This document shows positions 7,542-13,604 of a stretch of DNA of 17,136 nucleotides, piece by piece (the stretch's first letter is position 1; every line of letters begins with the position of its first letter). The stretch comes from Gallionellaceae bacterium UBA5126 (GTDB lineage Bacteria > Pseudomonadota > Gammaproteobacteria > Burkholderiales > Gallionellaceae), in contig DHYQ01000060.1 of NCBI GenBank assembly GCA_002414205.1, forward strand, positions 2,769 through 19,904, written 5' to 3'. The notes under the pieces are model-generated. The model did not search any database, was not told the DNA's origin, and was given only the letters and a program-made list of their open reading frames with translations. The position numbers and the translations under genes are program-made.

Positions 7542-8993
7542 TCAGGCGTTGGCCCGTAGCAACTGCGCGCTCAGTGCATCGGCTGGGGGCATGAGGTGCG
7601 GCCCCAAGGGGAAAATGGCGCGCCGCAGCCACCAGGCCATGCCGAGTGGCAAATTTTGCAAAAATGCCAGCAAGGTTTGTTGTTGCTGATACAGCATATC
7701 TTGCAAGGCCCATTCCAGCAGCGGCAGCTCAGCGGCGGGGCGATTGTTGTCTTCAAAGGCTTTGAGCGTGGCGGCGCTGGCATACAAACTGGCAAATAGT
7801 GCTGCCAGGCGGACAGACAGGTTGGGATGGTGGCGTGCTGTGCGAGTCGACTGCCAAATCATCGCGTCGCAGCACAAGGCATAAGCGGCGGAAAAACGAG
7901 TGATGCGTTGGTAATAACGCAAGGTATTCGGGCCGCCGGGGACGAGCATGCCTCGTCCGTCGGTGAGACCGAAAAAGCTGCTGCGTGCCAGATTGCTCAG
8001 GCTGTAGCGCAGATGCTCCCGTAGGGCTGCATCAAATTTCAAGGGCGCCATTTCTGGATTTTTTAGCTGTAGTGAGCTGATTTCACGGAATAAATAAGGG
8101 TGCAAGCGCAGCATGCCCTGTCTAAAGATGTCCTGTTCCGCCAGCGTTGCCGGGACCCCCTCCAGCCAGACTTGTTGCGGTAGTGGGTTGGGGTGGTCAT
8201 TTTTTGCTTGGCGTAGCAGGCGATTGCTCAGGTGCAATAAAATGGCTTGTGGAACACAAGGTTGGGTGCCATGGTCGGTGGCGCTGGCGACCATTTTTAG
8301 CGTGGCTTCCAGCAAGTAGGCATGTGCCCGCGTGGACACAGGCGCCTCCGGGTGTTGTGCCAAGGCGCGCATTTCACCAACGTGGCGCGCCGCTTGCAGT
8401 AGCGGGCCGGCTTCCAGTCGTTGTGCTAAGTGCGGATCACAGCAGGCCACCGCCGAGACAGTGGCAACGTAGCCTTGTGTGGACAGCCCAGCACCCTCAT
8501 TGTGGCAGAGTTGTGCAAAGGGGTGGGTTTGCAGGTGGTGCTCGACTTCTGCGGTGGCAGGGGGGATTTGTTGTTGTGCCTGACACAGCGGTTGCACGGC
8601 TTGCTGCATAAACGAAAGATCCTGATCGTTCAAGGTGGGCTTCGGTCGTGATAGCCAGGTTTTCCAATCCGGGTGTCCGTTGAATAAGCCACCTTCCCAG
8701 CTCTCCAAGCCCATTTCTGTCAGGGGAACGTCCAGCGGGGGTAAATTGCGCCGCAAGCGTCGATAAAACACGCCGCTCAACAGTTGGCGCCGCACATAAG
8801 GAATGCCGAGCAGGATGAAAAAGAGGCTGATGATGCCTGCGCAGAGCAGAATGGTTTCATCGGCGGGGCGTATCACGATGGCAAAAAGAAATAGGGTAAG
8901 TATCGCGCCCAAACCCCAGCCCGTCACGGAGGCGCGGAAAAAAGCCAGCCCCCAGGAGACCAATAAGGCAAGCATTAAAATCAATAAAATCAT
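7542..8993 (-). CDS. FadE-like membrane protein lacking the flavin-binding middle domain (putative pseudoenzyme)
   Basis: This open 483-residue protein resembles E. coli FadE acyl-CoA dehydrogenase (814 residues) at both ends but not in the middle. Residues 1-75 carry two or three membrane segments. NLPPLDVPL...ESWEGGLFNGHPDW (83-110) matches FadE's MPP...WWEGDLFQGKPDW. From about 276 onward, LEGVPATLAEQDIFRQGMLRLHPY aligns without gaps to FadE's VEGANIL...IFGQGAIRCHPY and keeps the expected catalytic Glu (278). LRYYQRITRFSAA, LPLLEWALQDMLYQ and AIFPLGPHLMPPAD follow FadE's C-terminal domain. Missing are about 250 residues between GLSTQGY (169-175) and STRAHAYLLEA (220-230), which in FadE hold the flavin-binding beta domain, and the last 120 or so residues. 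The start at 8993 is backed by GGAG 8 bases upstream and begins at the membrane segment; ATGs further upstream lack this. It heads the operon. Confidence 0.82.
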   Translation of the reverse strand: MILLILMLALLVSWGLAFFRASVTGWGLGAILTLFLFAIVIRPADETILLCAGIISLFFILLGIPYVRRQLLSGVFYRRLRRNLPPLDVPLTEMGLESWEGGLFNGHPDWKTWLSRPKPTLNDQDLSFMQQAVQPLCQAQQQIPPATAEVEHHLQTHPFAQLCHNEGAGLSTQGYVATVSAVACCDPHLAQRLEAGPLLQAARHVGEMRALAQHPEAPVSTRAHAYLLEATLKMVASATDHGTQPCVPQAILLHLSNRLLRQAKNDHPNPLPQQVWLEGVPATLAEQDIFRQGMLRLHPYLFREISSLQLKNPEMAPLKFDAALREHLRYSLSNLARSSFFGLTDGRGMLVPGGPNTLRYYQRITRFSAAYALCCDAMIWQSTRTARHHPNLSVRLAALFASLYASAATLKAFEDNNRPAAELPLLEWALQDMLYQQQQTLLAFLQNLPLGMAWWLRRAIFPLGPHLMPPADALSAQLLRANA

Positions 8994-9049
8994 TTGGATA
9001 TCTCCAATTTTTCTGTGCTGGCCAGCCGTCGTTTTGCGGTGGCGCACGC

Positions 9050-9061
9050 ATTGCATGCAAT
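9050..9061. promoter_or_regulatory. 12-bp perfect palindrome in the divergent intergenic region
   Basis: ATTGCATGCAAT is a perfect palindrome 57 bases before the FadE-like start. It sits inside a looser dyad flanked by GCGCAC on one side and GCTGCACAC on the other. The 176 bases between the divergent starts (8994-9169) contain no gene, so regulation of one or both units is the natural role. It does not match a FadR, PsrA or other fatty-acid regulator site known to me. Confidence 0.4.
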
Positions 9062-9118
9062 TGCTGCACACAAAAAAACATATCTCGGTAAAATACTCAA
9101 CTATAGCGCGCTACGGAT

Positions 9119-9133
9119 GCCCCATCATGGGGC
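9119..9133. promoter_or_regulatory. 15-bp palindrome upstream of the TusE/DsrC-type gene
   Basis: GCCCCAT and ATGGGGC are perfect 7-base arms around a single C, 36 bases before the TusE/DsrC-type start. A TAAAAT at 9089-9094 could be the -10 element of the plus-strand gene, which would put this palindrome just downstream of the transcription start, either as an operator or as a small hairpin in the leader. A tandem GATAAAC heptamer follows at 9144-9157. Confidence 0.4.
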
Positions 9134-9169
9134 GGGAGCGAATGATAAACGATAAACGGGGAATGTAAG

Positions 9170-9463
9170 ATGGATTTACCTGCACGCGATGGCGATGGTT
9201 ATCTCGCCAACATGAATGACTGGAGTGAAGAGGTCGGCAAGGCCATGGCGTTGGCCGATGGGATTGAGTTGGATGAGGCAAAGTGGAGCCAAATTCTGCA
9301 AGCCCTTGAATATTACGAAGAATTTCAGTCGGTGCCACCGATTCGCAAGTTTGCCAAGCATATTGGCATTGATCAAAAAGAAATTTTCGCTTTGTGGATG
9401 ACCGGGCCCATGAAGCCAATTACCAAATACGGTGGTTTGCCCAAGCCGACTGGTTGCGTTTGA
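9170..9463 (+). CDS. Short TusE/DsrC-family sulfur-relay protein with one C-terminal Cys
   Basis: Proteins of this family carry sulfur on a C-terminal cysteine, either for 2-thiouridine formation in tRNA (TusE) or for sulfite reductase (DsrC). The protein has 97 residues, shorter than the roughly 110 usual. DGYLANMNDWSEEVG, LDEAKW, YYEEFQSVPPIRKFAKHIG and the C-terminal GGLPKPTGCV are typical. The penultimate Cys (CysA) is present; the second Cys of true DsrC is replaced (Thr in PITKYGG), which puts it closer to TusE. About seven residues of the arm-like insertion (GxExGNSxYLY in the homologues I remember) are absent, and the N-terminus is short. An in-frame stop at 9146-9148 rules out an upstream start; GGGGA precedes the ATG. 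The gene is alone, divergent from the FadE-like operon, and ends at a strong terminator. Confidence 0.88.
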   Translation: MDLPARDGDGYLANMNDWSEEVGKAMALADGIELDEAKWSQILQALEYYEEFQSVPPIRKFAKHIGIDQKEIFALWMTGPMKPITKYGGLPKPTGCV

Positions 9464-9485
9464 AGTGCTGTCGTAGACCACTGCT

Positions 9486-9522
9486 GGCATGCTCCATGCC
9501 CGGAGCATGCCTTTTTATTTTT
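9486..9522 (+). terminator. Strong rho-independent terminator after the TusE/DsrC-type gene
   Basis: A perfect 10-base stem (GGCATGCTCC and GGAGCATGCC) closes a 6-base loop and is followed by TTTTTATTTTT. It lies 23 bases after the stop codon and isolates this gene from the downstream FmdB unit. Confidence 0.92.
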
Positions 9523-9573
9523 GTCGCGCGCTTTGGGGCTGCACGGGACAGTCGATAATCCAGTGCGCTCAGG

Positions 9574-9579
9574 TATAAT
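9574..9579 (+). promoter_or_regulatory. Candidate -10 element for the FmdB-DUF502-aspS unit
   Basis: A perfect TATAAT is followed by GCCGCCC, 32 bases before the FmdB start and after the terminator of the previous gene. The -35 region (GTCGAT at 17 bases) is weak. Position and context make this the likely promoter of the three-gene unit. Confidence 0.5.
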
Positions 9580-9611
9580 GCCGCCCTTTGTATTTACCCG
9601 CTGGAGAAATC

Positions 9612-9857
9612 ATGCCTGTTTACGCCTATCGTTGCAGCAGTTGCGATGCGCAACAAGATGTGCTGCAAAAACTCAGTGATGCCCCCCTGACCACTTGCCC
9701 GTCCTGTGGGCAAGAGACCTTTACCAAGCAGTTGGCGGCGCCCGGCTTTCAACTCAAGGGCAACGGTTATTACGTCACAGACTTCAAAAACAATAATGCA
9801 CCCAAACCGGAATGCGCGCCTTGCGCGGCCAGTGGGCGCTGTCCCGTTGCGGGCTGA
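9612..9857 (+). CDS. FmdB-family zinc-ribbon protein
   Basis: This 81-residue protein starts MPVYAYRCSSCDAQQDV and carries a four-Cys zinc ribbon: Cys8, Cys11, Cys29 and Cys32 (CPSC). FmdB-type proteins were named as putative regulators, but their role is unproven. Three further Cys sit near the C-terminus (CAPCAASGRC), after a short linker following GNGYYVTDFK, which is the family's second conserved block. The ATG at 9612 has GGAG 5-6 bases upstream; an upstream in-frame ATG at 9588 lies too close to the -10 element to be used. It begins the FmdB-DUF502-aspS unit, an arrangement I recall from many betaproteobacteria. No molecular function can be asserted. Confidence 0.9.
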   Translation: MPVYAYRCSSCDAQQDVLQKLSDAPLTTCPSCGQETFTKQLAAPGFQLKGNGYYVTDFKNNNAPKPECAPCAASGRCPVAG

Positions 9858-9860
9858 TGT

Positions 9861-10535
9861 TTGAACGCCGTGCATTTACCCATCGACACCCTGCCACAGC
9901 GGGTTAAAAAATATCTGGTGACTGGCTTGCTGGTGTGGGTGCCGTTGGGCATCACCCTGTGGGTACTTGATCTGATTATCACCACTATGGATCAGACGCT
10001 GTTGTTGTTGCCGGCAAGCTGGCAACCTGATCGTGTGCTGGGGCTACATATTCCGGGCTTGGGAATCATCCTCACCACAGCCGTGGTGGCGAGCACCGGA
10101 TTGTTGATGCGCAATGTGTTCGGTCAGCGTCTGTGGGAGCAGTCCGAGCGCGCCATGTTGCGAGTCCCCTTTGTCGGCAGTATTTACAAAGGCGTGAAAC
10201 AAGTCAGTGACACGCTGTTGTCCGGCAATGGTAACTCCTTTCGTAATGTGTTGCTGGTGCGCTACCCGCATCCTGAAGCCTGGTCACTGGCTTTTCAAAC
10301 CTCGGTGCCGGGCGAGGTGGAGGATCATTTGCCGGACGAGCATGTGGCGGTGTTCATTCCCACTACGCCCAGCCCGGTAAACGGTTTTTATTTTTTTGTG
10401 CGCCGCGCCGACATTATCGAGTTGGACATGTCCGTCGATGTGGCGCTACGTGCCATTGTTTCCATGGGGGTGGTGGCGGCTGCCGATCACGCCAAGAACT
10501 ACTGTCCCTTGCCTCAATCTGATTTAACTCATTGA
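9861..10535 (+). CDS. DUF502-family inner-membrane protein
   Basis: This protein of about 224 residues belongs to the DUF502 family. It has two membrane segments near the N-terminus: [20 protein letters not shown] (about 19-38) and [19 protein letters not shown] soluble part follows with the conserved [18 protein letters not shown] and [18 protein letters not shown]. The function is unknown. The start is a TTG at 9861, four bases after the FmdB stop; a GTG at 9870 is an equally plausible start, and no clear ribosome site decides between them. No in-frame ATG precedes the first membrane segment. The stop lies 8 bases before the aspS start, so the gene is co-transcribed with aspS. Confidence 0.86.
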   Translation: MNAVHLPIDTLPQRVKKYLVTGLLVWVPLGITLWVLDLIITTMDQTLLLLPASWQPDRVLGLHIPGLGIILTTAVVASTGLLMRNVFGQRLWEQSERAMLRVPFVGSIYKGVKQVSDTLLSGNGNSFRNVLLVRYPHPEAWSLAFQTSVPGEVEDHLPDEHVAVFIPTTPSPVNGFYFFVRRADIIELDMSVDVALRAIVSMGVVAAADHAKNYCPLPQSDLTH

Positions 10536-10543
10536 TTATAGAT

Positions 10544-12331
10544 ATGCGTACACATTATTGCGGTACTCTGAATACCGACCAACTGGATCAAACTGTCAGC
10601 CTGTGCGGCTGGGCCCATCGTCGCCGTGACCACGGCGGGGTGATTTTCATTGACTTGCGTGACCGCGAAGGCCTGGCGCAAATCGTGTGCGACCCGGATC
10701 GGGCCGAGATGTTCAAGCTGGCGGAATCGGTGCGTAACGAGTTCGTGCTGCGCGTCACCGGCAAGGTGCGTCGCCGCCCGGCAGGCACCACCAACGCCAA
10801 CATCACCAGCGGCGAAATCGAAGTGCTGTGCCACGAAATCGAAATCCTGAACGTGGCCGTCACCCCACCGTTCCAACTGGATGACGAAAATCTGTCGGAA
10901 AACGTGCGCCTGACCCACCGTGTGGTGGATTTGCGCCGTCCGCAAATGCAGAAAAACATGATGCTGCGCTACAAGACCGCCATGGCCTTCCGCCGCTTCC
11001 TGGACAGCCGGGGCTTTATCGACATCGAAACGCCGATGTTGACCAAATCCACCCCGGAAGGCGCACGCGACTATCTGGTGCCGTCTCGCGTCCACGCCGG
11101 TGAGTTTTTCGCCCTGCCGCAATCGCCGCAGTTGTTCAAGCAAATGTTGATGGTGGCGGGTTTTGACCGCTATTACCAAATCACCAAGTGCTTCCGCGAC
11201 GAAGATTTGCGCGCCGACCGCCAGCCGGAATTCACCCAGATTGACTTGGAAACTTCGTTCCTGAACGAAGCGCAAATCACCGCCATGACCGAAGAAATGG
11301 TGCGCACGGTGTTCAAGGAAGTGCTGGACGTAGCGCTGCCTAACCCCTTCCCACGCATGACCTATGCCGAAGCCATGTCGCGTTTCGGCTCCGACAAGCC
11401 GGATTTGCGCGTCACACTGGAATTGACCGAAGTGACCGACGCCGTCAAGGACGTGGCCTTCAAGGTGTTCGCTGGCGTGGCGAATAGCGAAGGCGGTCGC
11501 GTGGCCGCGCTGCGCGTGCCCGGTGGCGAGTCCTTCAGCCGGGGTGAAATCGACGAATACACCAAGTTCGTCGGCATCTACGGGGCCAAGGGTCTGGCCT
11601 ACATTAAGGTCAAGGATGCCAGCCAGTTGAATGAAACCGGCTTGCAATCGCCTATCGTCAAAAACCTGCACGAAACCGCGCTGCGCACGATTATCGAGCG
11701 CACCGGCGCGCAAAGCGGCGACATCATTTTCTTCGGCGCAGACAAGGCCAAGGTGGTCAACGATGCACTGGGCGCACTGCGCAGCAAGATCGGCCACGAA
11801 AAGGGCTACACCAACGGCAAGGCTTGGGAGCCGCTGTGGGTGGTGGATTTCCCCATGTTCGAGTACGACGAGGACAGCAAGCGCTGGACGGCCTGTCACC
11901 ATCCCTTCACCGCGCCCAAGGACGAGCATCTGGCCTTCCTGGAAAGCGACCCCGGTCGCTGTCTGGCCAAGGCTTACGACTTGGCGCTGAATGGCTGGGA
12001 AATCGGCGGCGGCTCGGTGCGGATTCACAAGGAAGAAGTGCAATCGCAAGTGTTCCGTGCCCTCAATATCGGCGCGGAAGAAGCCGAGCTGAAATTTGGC
12101 TTCCTGCTGGACGCACTGCGCTACGGCGCGCCACCCCACGGCGGCCTGGCCTTCGGTCTGGATCGCATCGTCACCATGATGACCGGTGCCGAGTCGATTC
12201 GTGACGTGATTGCCTTCCCCAAGACGCAACGTGCGCAATGTCTGCTGACCCAAGCGCCTAGCCCGGTGGATGAAAAGCAACTGCGCGAACTGCACATCCG
12301 GCTGCGCCAGCAACCAGCGGCTCAGGCCTAA
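10544..12331 (+). CDS. aspS: Aspartyl-tRNA synthetase, predicted non-discriminating (Asp/Asn) type
   Basis: This 595-residue class IIb synthetase charges tRNA with aspartate. It has an N-terminal anticodon-binding OB fold ([24 protein letters not shown]), the catalytic core with [18 protein letters not shown] (motif 2) and [10 protein letters not shown] (motif 3), and the bacterial insertion (GAD) domain between. Residues His30 (RRRDHGG) and Gly81 (RRRPAGT) correspond to the His31 and Gly82 that I remember as marking the non-discriminating enzyme of Pseudomonas aeruginosa, where E. coli has Leu and Lys. It would then also make Asp-tRNA(Asn) and need GatCAB, which is not in this window. The start is the ATG in MRTHYCGTL; no Shine-Dalgarno is visible (upstream reads GATTATAGAT), so translation may be coupled to the DUF502 gene. 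A terminator follows the stop. Confidence 0.97.
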   Translation: MRTHYCGTLNTDQLDQTVSLCGWAHRRRDHGGVIFIDLRDREGLAQIVCDPDRAEMFKLAESVRNEFVLRVTGKVRRRPAGTTNANITSGEIEVLCHEIEILNVAVTPPFQLDDENLSENVRLTHRVVDLRRPQMQKNMMLRYKTAMAFRRFLDSRGFIDIETPMLTKSTPEGARDYLVPSRVHAGEFFALPQSPQLFKQMLMVAGFDRYYQITKCFRDEDLRADRQPEFTQIDLETSFLNEAQITAMTEEMVRTVFKEVLDVALPNPFPRMTYAEAMSRFGSDKPDLRVTLELTEVTDAVKDVAFKVFAGVANSEGGRVAALRVPGGESFSRGEIDEYTKFVGIYGAKGLAYIKVKDASQLNETGLQSPIVKNLHETALRTIIERTGAQSGDIIFFGADKAKVVNDALGALRSKIGHEKGYTNGKAWEPLWVVDFPMFEYDEDSKRWTACHHPFTAPKDEHLAFLESDPGRCLAKAYDLALNGWEIGGGSVRIHKEEVQSQVFRALNIGAEEAELKFGFLLDALRYGAPPHGGLAFGLDRIVTMMTGAESIRDVIAFPKTQRAQCLLTQAPSPVDEKQLRELHIRLRQQPAAQA

Positions 12332-12337
12332 TTCCCC

Positions 12338-12365
12338 GGCGGGTCGGCAACGGCCTGCCTTTTTT
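12338..12365 (+). terminator. Rho-independent terminator between aspS and the RNase gene
   Basis: A 9-base stem (GGCGGGTCG against CGGCCTGCC, with two G-U pairs) closes a GCAA tetraloop and is followed by six T. It begins 6 bases after the aspS stop. Only 23 bases remain to the RNase start, leaving little room for a separate promoter downstream. Confidence 0.82.
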
Positions 12366-12388
12366 AACTTGCAATTGAGGATAACGCG

Positions 12389-12760
12389 ATGTCCATGATA
12401 CGTTTTGTTTTGTTGGCCCTGCTGGTGTGGCTGGGCGCGTTCAATCTGGCCCAAGCTGTTGATAACCATGCAGCGGCCACCCCCATTGTCAGCATCACGC
12501 TGGCCGAATTGCCGCCCGAAGGTCGAGATACCTTGGTGCTGATTAAGAAAGGTGGCCCTTTCCCGTATGACCGCGACGGTATCGTGTTTGGCAATTTTGA
12601 AGGCGTGTTGCCGAAACAAGCACGTGGCTATTACCACGAGTACACCGTGCCCACCCCCGGTGCCCGTACCCGTGGCACACGTCGCATCATCAGTGGCAAG
12701 CCCGGCGAATACTATTACACCGCTGACCACTACCAAACTTTCAAGCGGATCAAGGAATGA
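12389..12760 (+). CDS. Secreted guanyl-specific ribonuclease (barnase/RNase Sa-like)
   Basis: The first 23 residues are a signal peptide (hydrophobic VLLALLVWLGAFNLA, cleavage expected after AQA), so the enzyme is exported, at least to the periplasm. The mature part of about 100 residues fits the microbial RNase N1/T1 fold: ITLAELPPEG, GGPFPYDRDGIVFGNFEGVLP, YYHEYTVPTPG, TRGTRRIISG, EYYYTADHYQTF. The expected catalytic trio is present as Glu84, Arg98 or Arg99, and His114. Such enzymes cut RNA after guanosine. The ATG has GAGG 8 bases upstream. The stop overlaps the start of the barstar gene (ATGA), as expected for an enzyme made with its inhibitor. The pair sits directly after the aspS terminator. 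It could serve phosphate/nucleotide scavenging or competition; the sequence does not decide. Confidence 0.92.
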   Translation: MSMIRFVLLALLVWLGAFNLAQAVDNHAAATPIVSITLAELPPEGRDTLVLIKKGGPFPYDRDGIVFGNFEGVLPKQARGYYHEYTVPTPGARTRGTRRIISGKPGEYYYTADHYQTFKRIKE

Positions 12761-13146
12761 GCGTTCAGGTACTGGCACAGCAATTGCACGAGCTGGCGCA
12801 ATGCGGCAGTTACCGCTTGCATAACAGCGAGTCTGATTTACAGGCGGCTGCCGAGTCCGCCGGTTTTCCGCTGTATCGCGTGGACATGGGGCAGGTTAAC
12901 GGCAAGGCCGAGTTGATTGCCGCCATTGCCCAAGCCGCCAATTTCTACGCGGATTTTCCCAATAACTGGGATGCCTTGCAGGACGCGTTGTGCGATTTGC
13001 CACCGGCACCCGGTTATATCTTCCTGTTTCGTCACCCACCCGCTGGATTAAGCGAAGCCGAATTGGGCATTGTGCAGACCATCTTCGCCGAGGCGGCGGA
13101 GTACTGGCAGACGCAAAGTCGCCCATTCTGGGTGTTTCTGGCTTGA
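12757..13146 (+). CDS. Barstar-family ribonuclease inhibitor
   Basis: This 129-residue acidic cytoplasmic protein has the barstar core: YRVDMGQVNGKAELIAAIAQA, then FPNNWDALQDALCDL (67-81). Asp72 and Asp76 in NWDALQD occupy the place of the barstar residues (Asp35, Asp39) that plug the RNase active site. It is about 40 residues longer than Bacillus barstar, chiefly through an N-terminal extension with no signal peptide and a C-terminal extension ending FWVFLA. The start overlaps the RNase stop by four bases, so synthesis is coupled and the inhibitor protects the cytoplasm from unexported enzyme. It is followed one base later by nudB. Assignment is firm from motif and partner. Confidence 0.92.
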   Translation: MSVQVLAQQLHELAQCGSYRLHNSESDLQAAAESAGFPLYRVDMGQVNGKAELIAAIAQAANFYADFPNNWDALQDALCDLPPAPGYIFLFRHPPAGLSEAELGIVQTIFAEAAEYWQTQSRPFWVFLA

Positions 13147-13147
13147 G

Positions 13148-13603
13148 ATGAATACGCCCGCTTACAAGCAGCCCGTGTCCGTGCTGGTGGTGATTTATAC
13201 CCGGCAAGGCGAGGTACTGTTGCTGGAGCGGGCGGATTTTCCCGGTTATTGGCAATCGGTGACGGGCAGCGTGGAGTGGGGCGAAGCCATTGCCGATACC
13301 GCCCGGCGCGAATTGCAGGAAGAAACTGGCATCAGCGGTCATGCTGTGGACGACTGGCAGCAGCAAAATTTGTATGACATTTATCCGCATTGGCAACACC
13401 GTTATCCGCCCGGCACCACACAAAATGAAGAGCATGTATTTGCCGTTTGTTTGCCGGGACAGGTTGCGGTCACTTTGTCGCCACGCGAACACTTGAGCTA
13501 CCGCTGGTTGCCCTGGCGCGAGGCGGCAGCGCAGGTTTTTTCCCCCAGCAACCAAGCCGCCATTCTGCAATTGGCGCATCGTTTGAGCGAACCCAGGAGA
13601 TGA
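13148..13603 (+). CDS. nudB: Dihydroneopterin triphosphate diphosphatase (Nudix hydrolase)
   Basis: This 151-residue Nudix protein has the same length as E. coli NudB (150), which removes pyrophosphate from dihydroneopterin triphosphate in folate synthesis. The Nudix box at residues 40-62 is complete: G-x5-E-x7-RELxEETGI, starting GSVEWGEA. The N-terminal YKQPVSVLVVIYTR, FPGYWQSVTGSVEWGE and the later YDIYPHWQHRYPPGTTQNEEHVF fit NudB better than general Nudix proteins, and its neighbourhood near aspS matches E. coli and relatives. The ATG at 13148 starts one base after the barstar stop; no alternative ATG fits. It also lies one base before the next gene, so all are presumably on one transcript. 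Substrate is inferred from family and context. Confidence 0.9.
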   Translation: MNTPAYKQPVSVLVVIYTRQGEVLLLERADFPGYWQSVTGSVEWGEAIADTARRELQEETGISGHAVDDWQQQNLYDIYPHWQHRYPPGTTQNEEHVFAVCLPGQVAVTLSPREHLSYRWLPWREAAAQVFSPSNQAAILQLAHRLSEPRR

Positions 13604-13604
13604 C

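Noticed and set aside
9861..10535. An ATG at 9857 overlapping the FmdB stop (TGATG) as the DUF502 start
   Set aside because: It is in a different frame from the DUF502 protein, so it cannot start it; a TTG or GTG start is required.
10529..12778. A 749-codon open frame on the minus strand opposite aspS
   Set aside because: It is fully antisense to a certain synthetase gene, has no recognisable motif and no ribosome site, and its composition (many His, Gln, Gly) is what the codon bias of aspS produces on the other strand.
12389..13146. The RNase-barstar pair as a classical toxin-antitoxin addiction module
   Set aside because: The RNase carries a clear signal peptide and is exported, and the inhibitor gene comes second; this fits a secreted enzyme with a self-protection protein, not a typical type II module.
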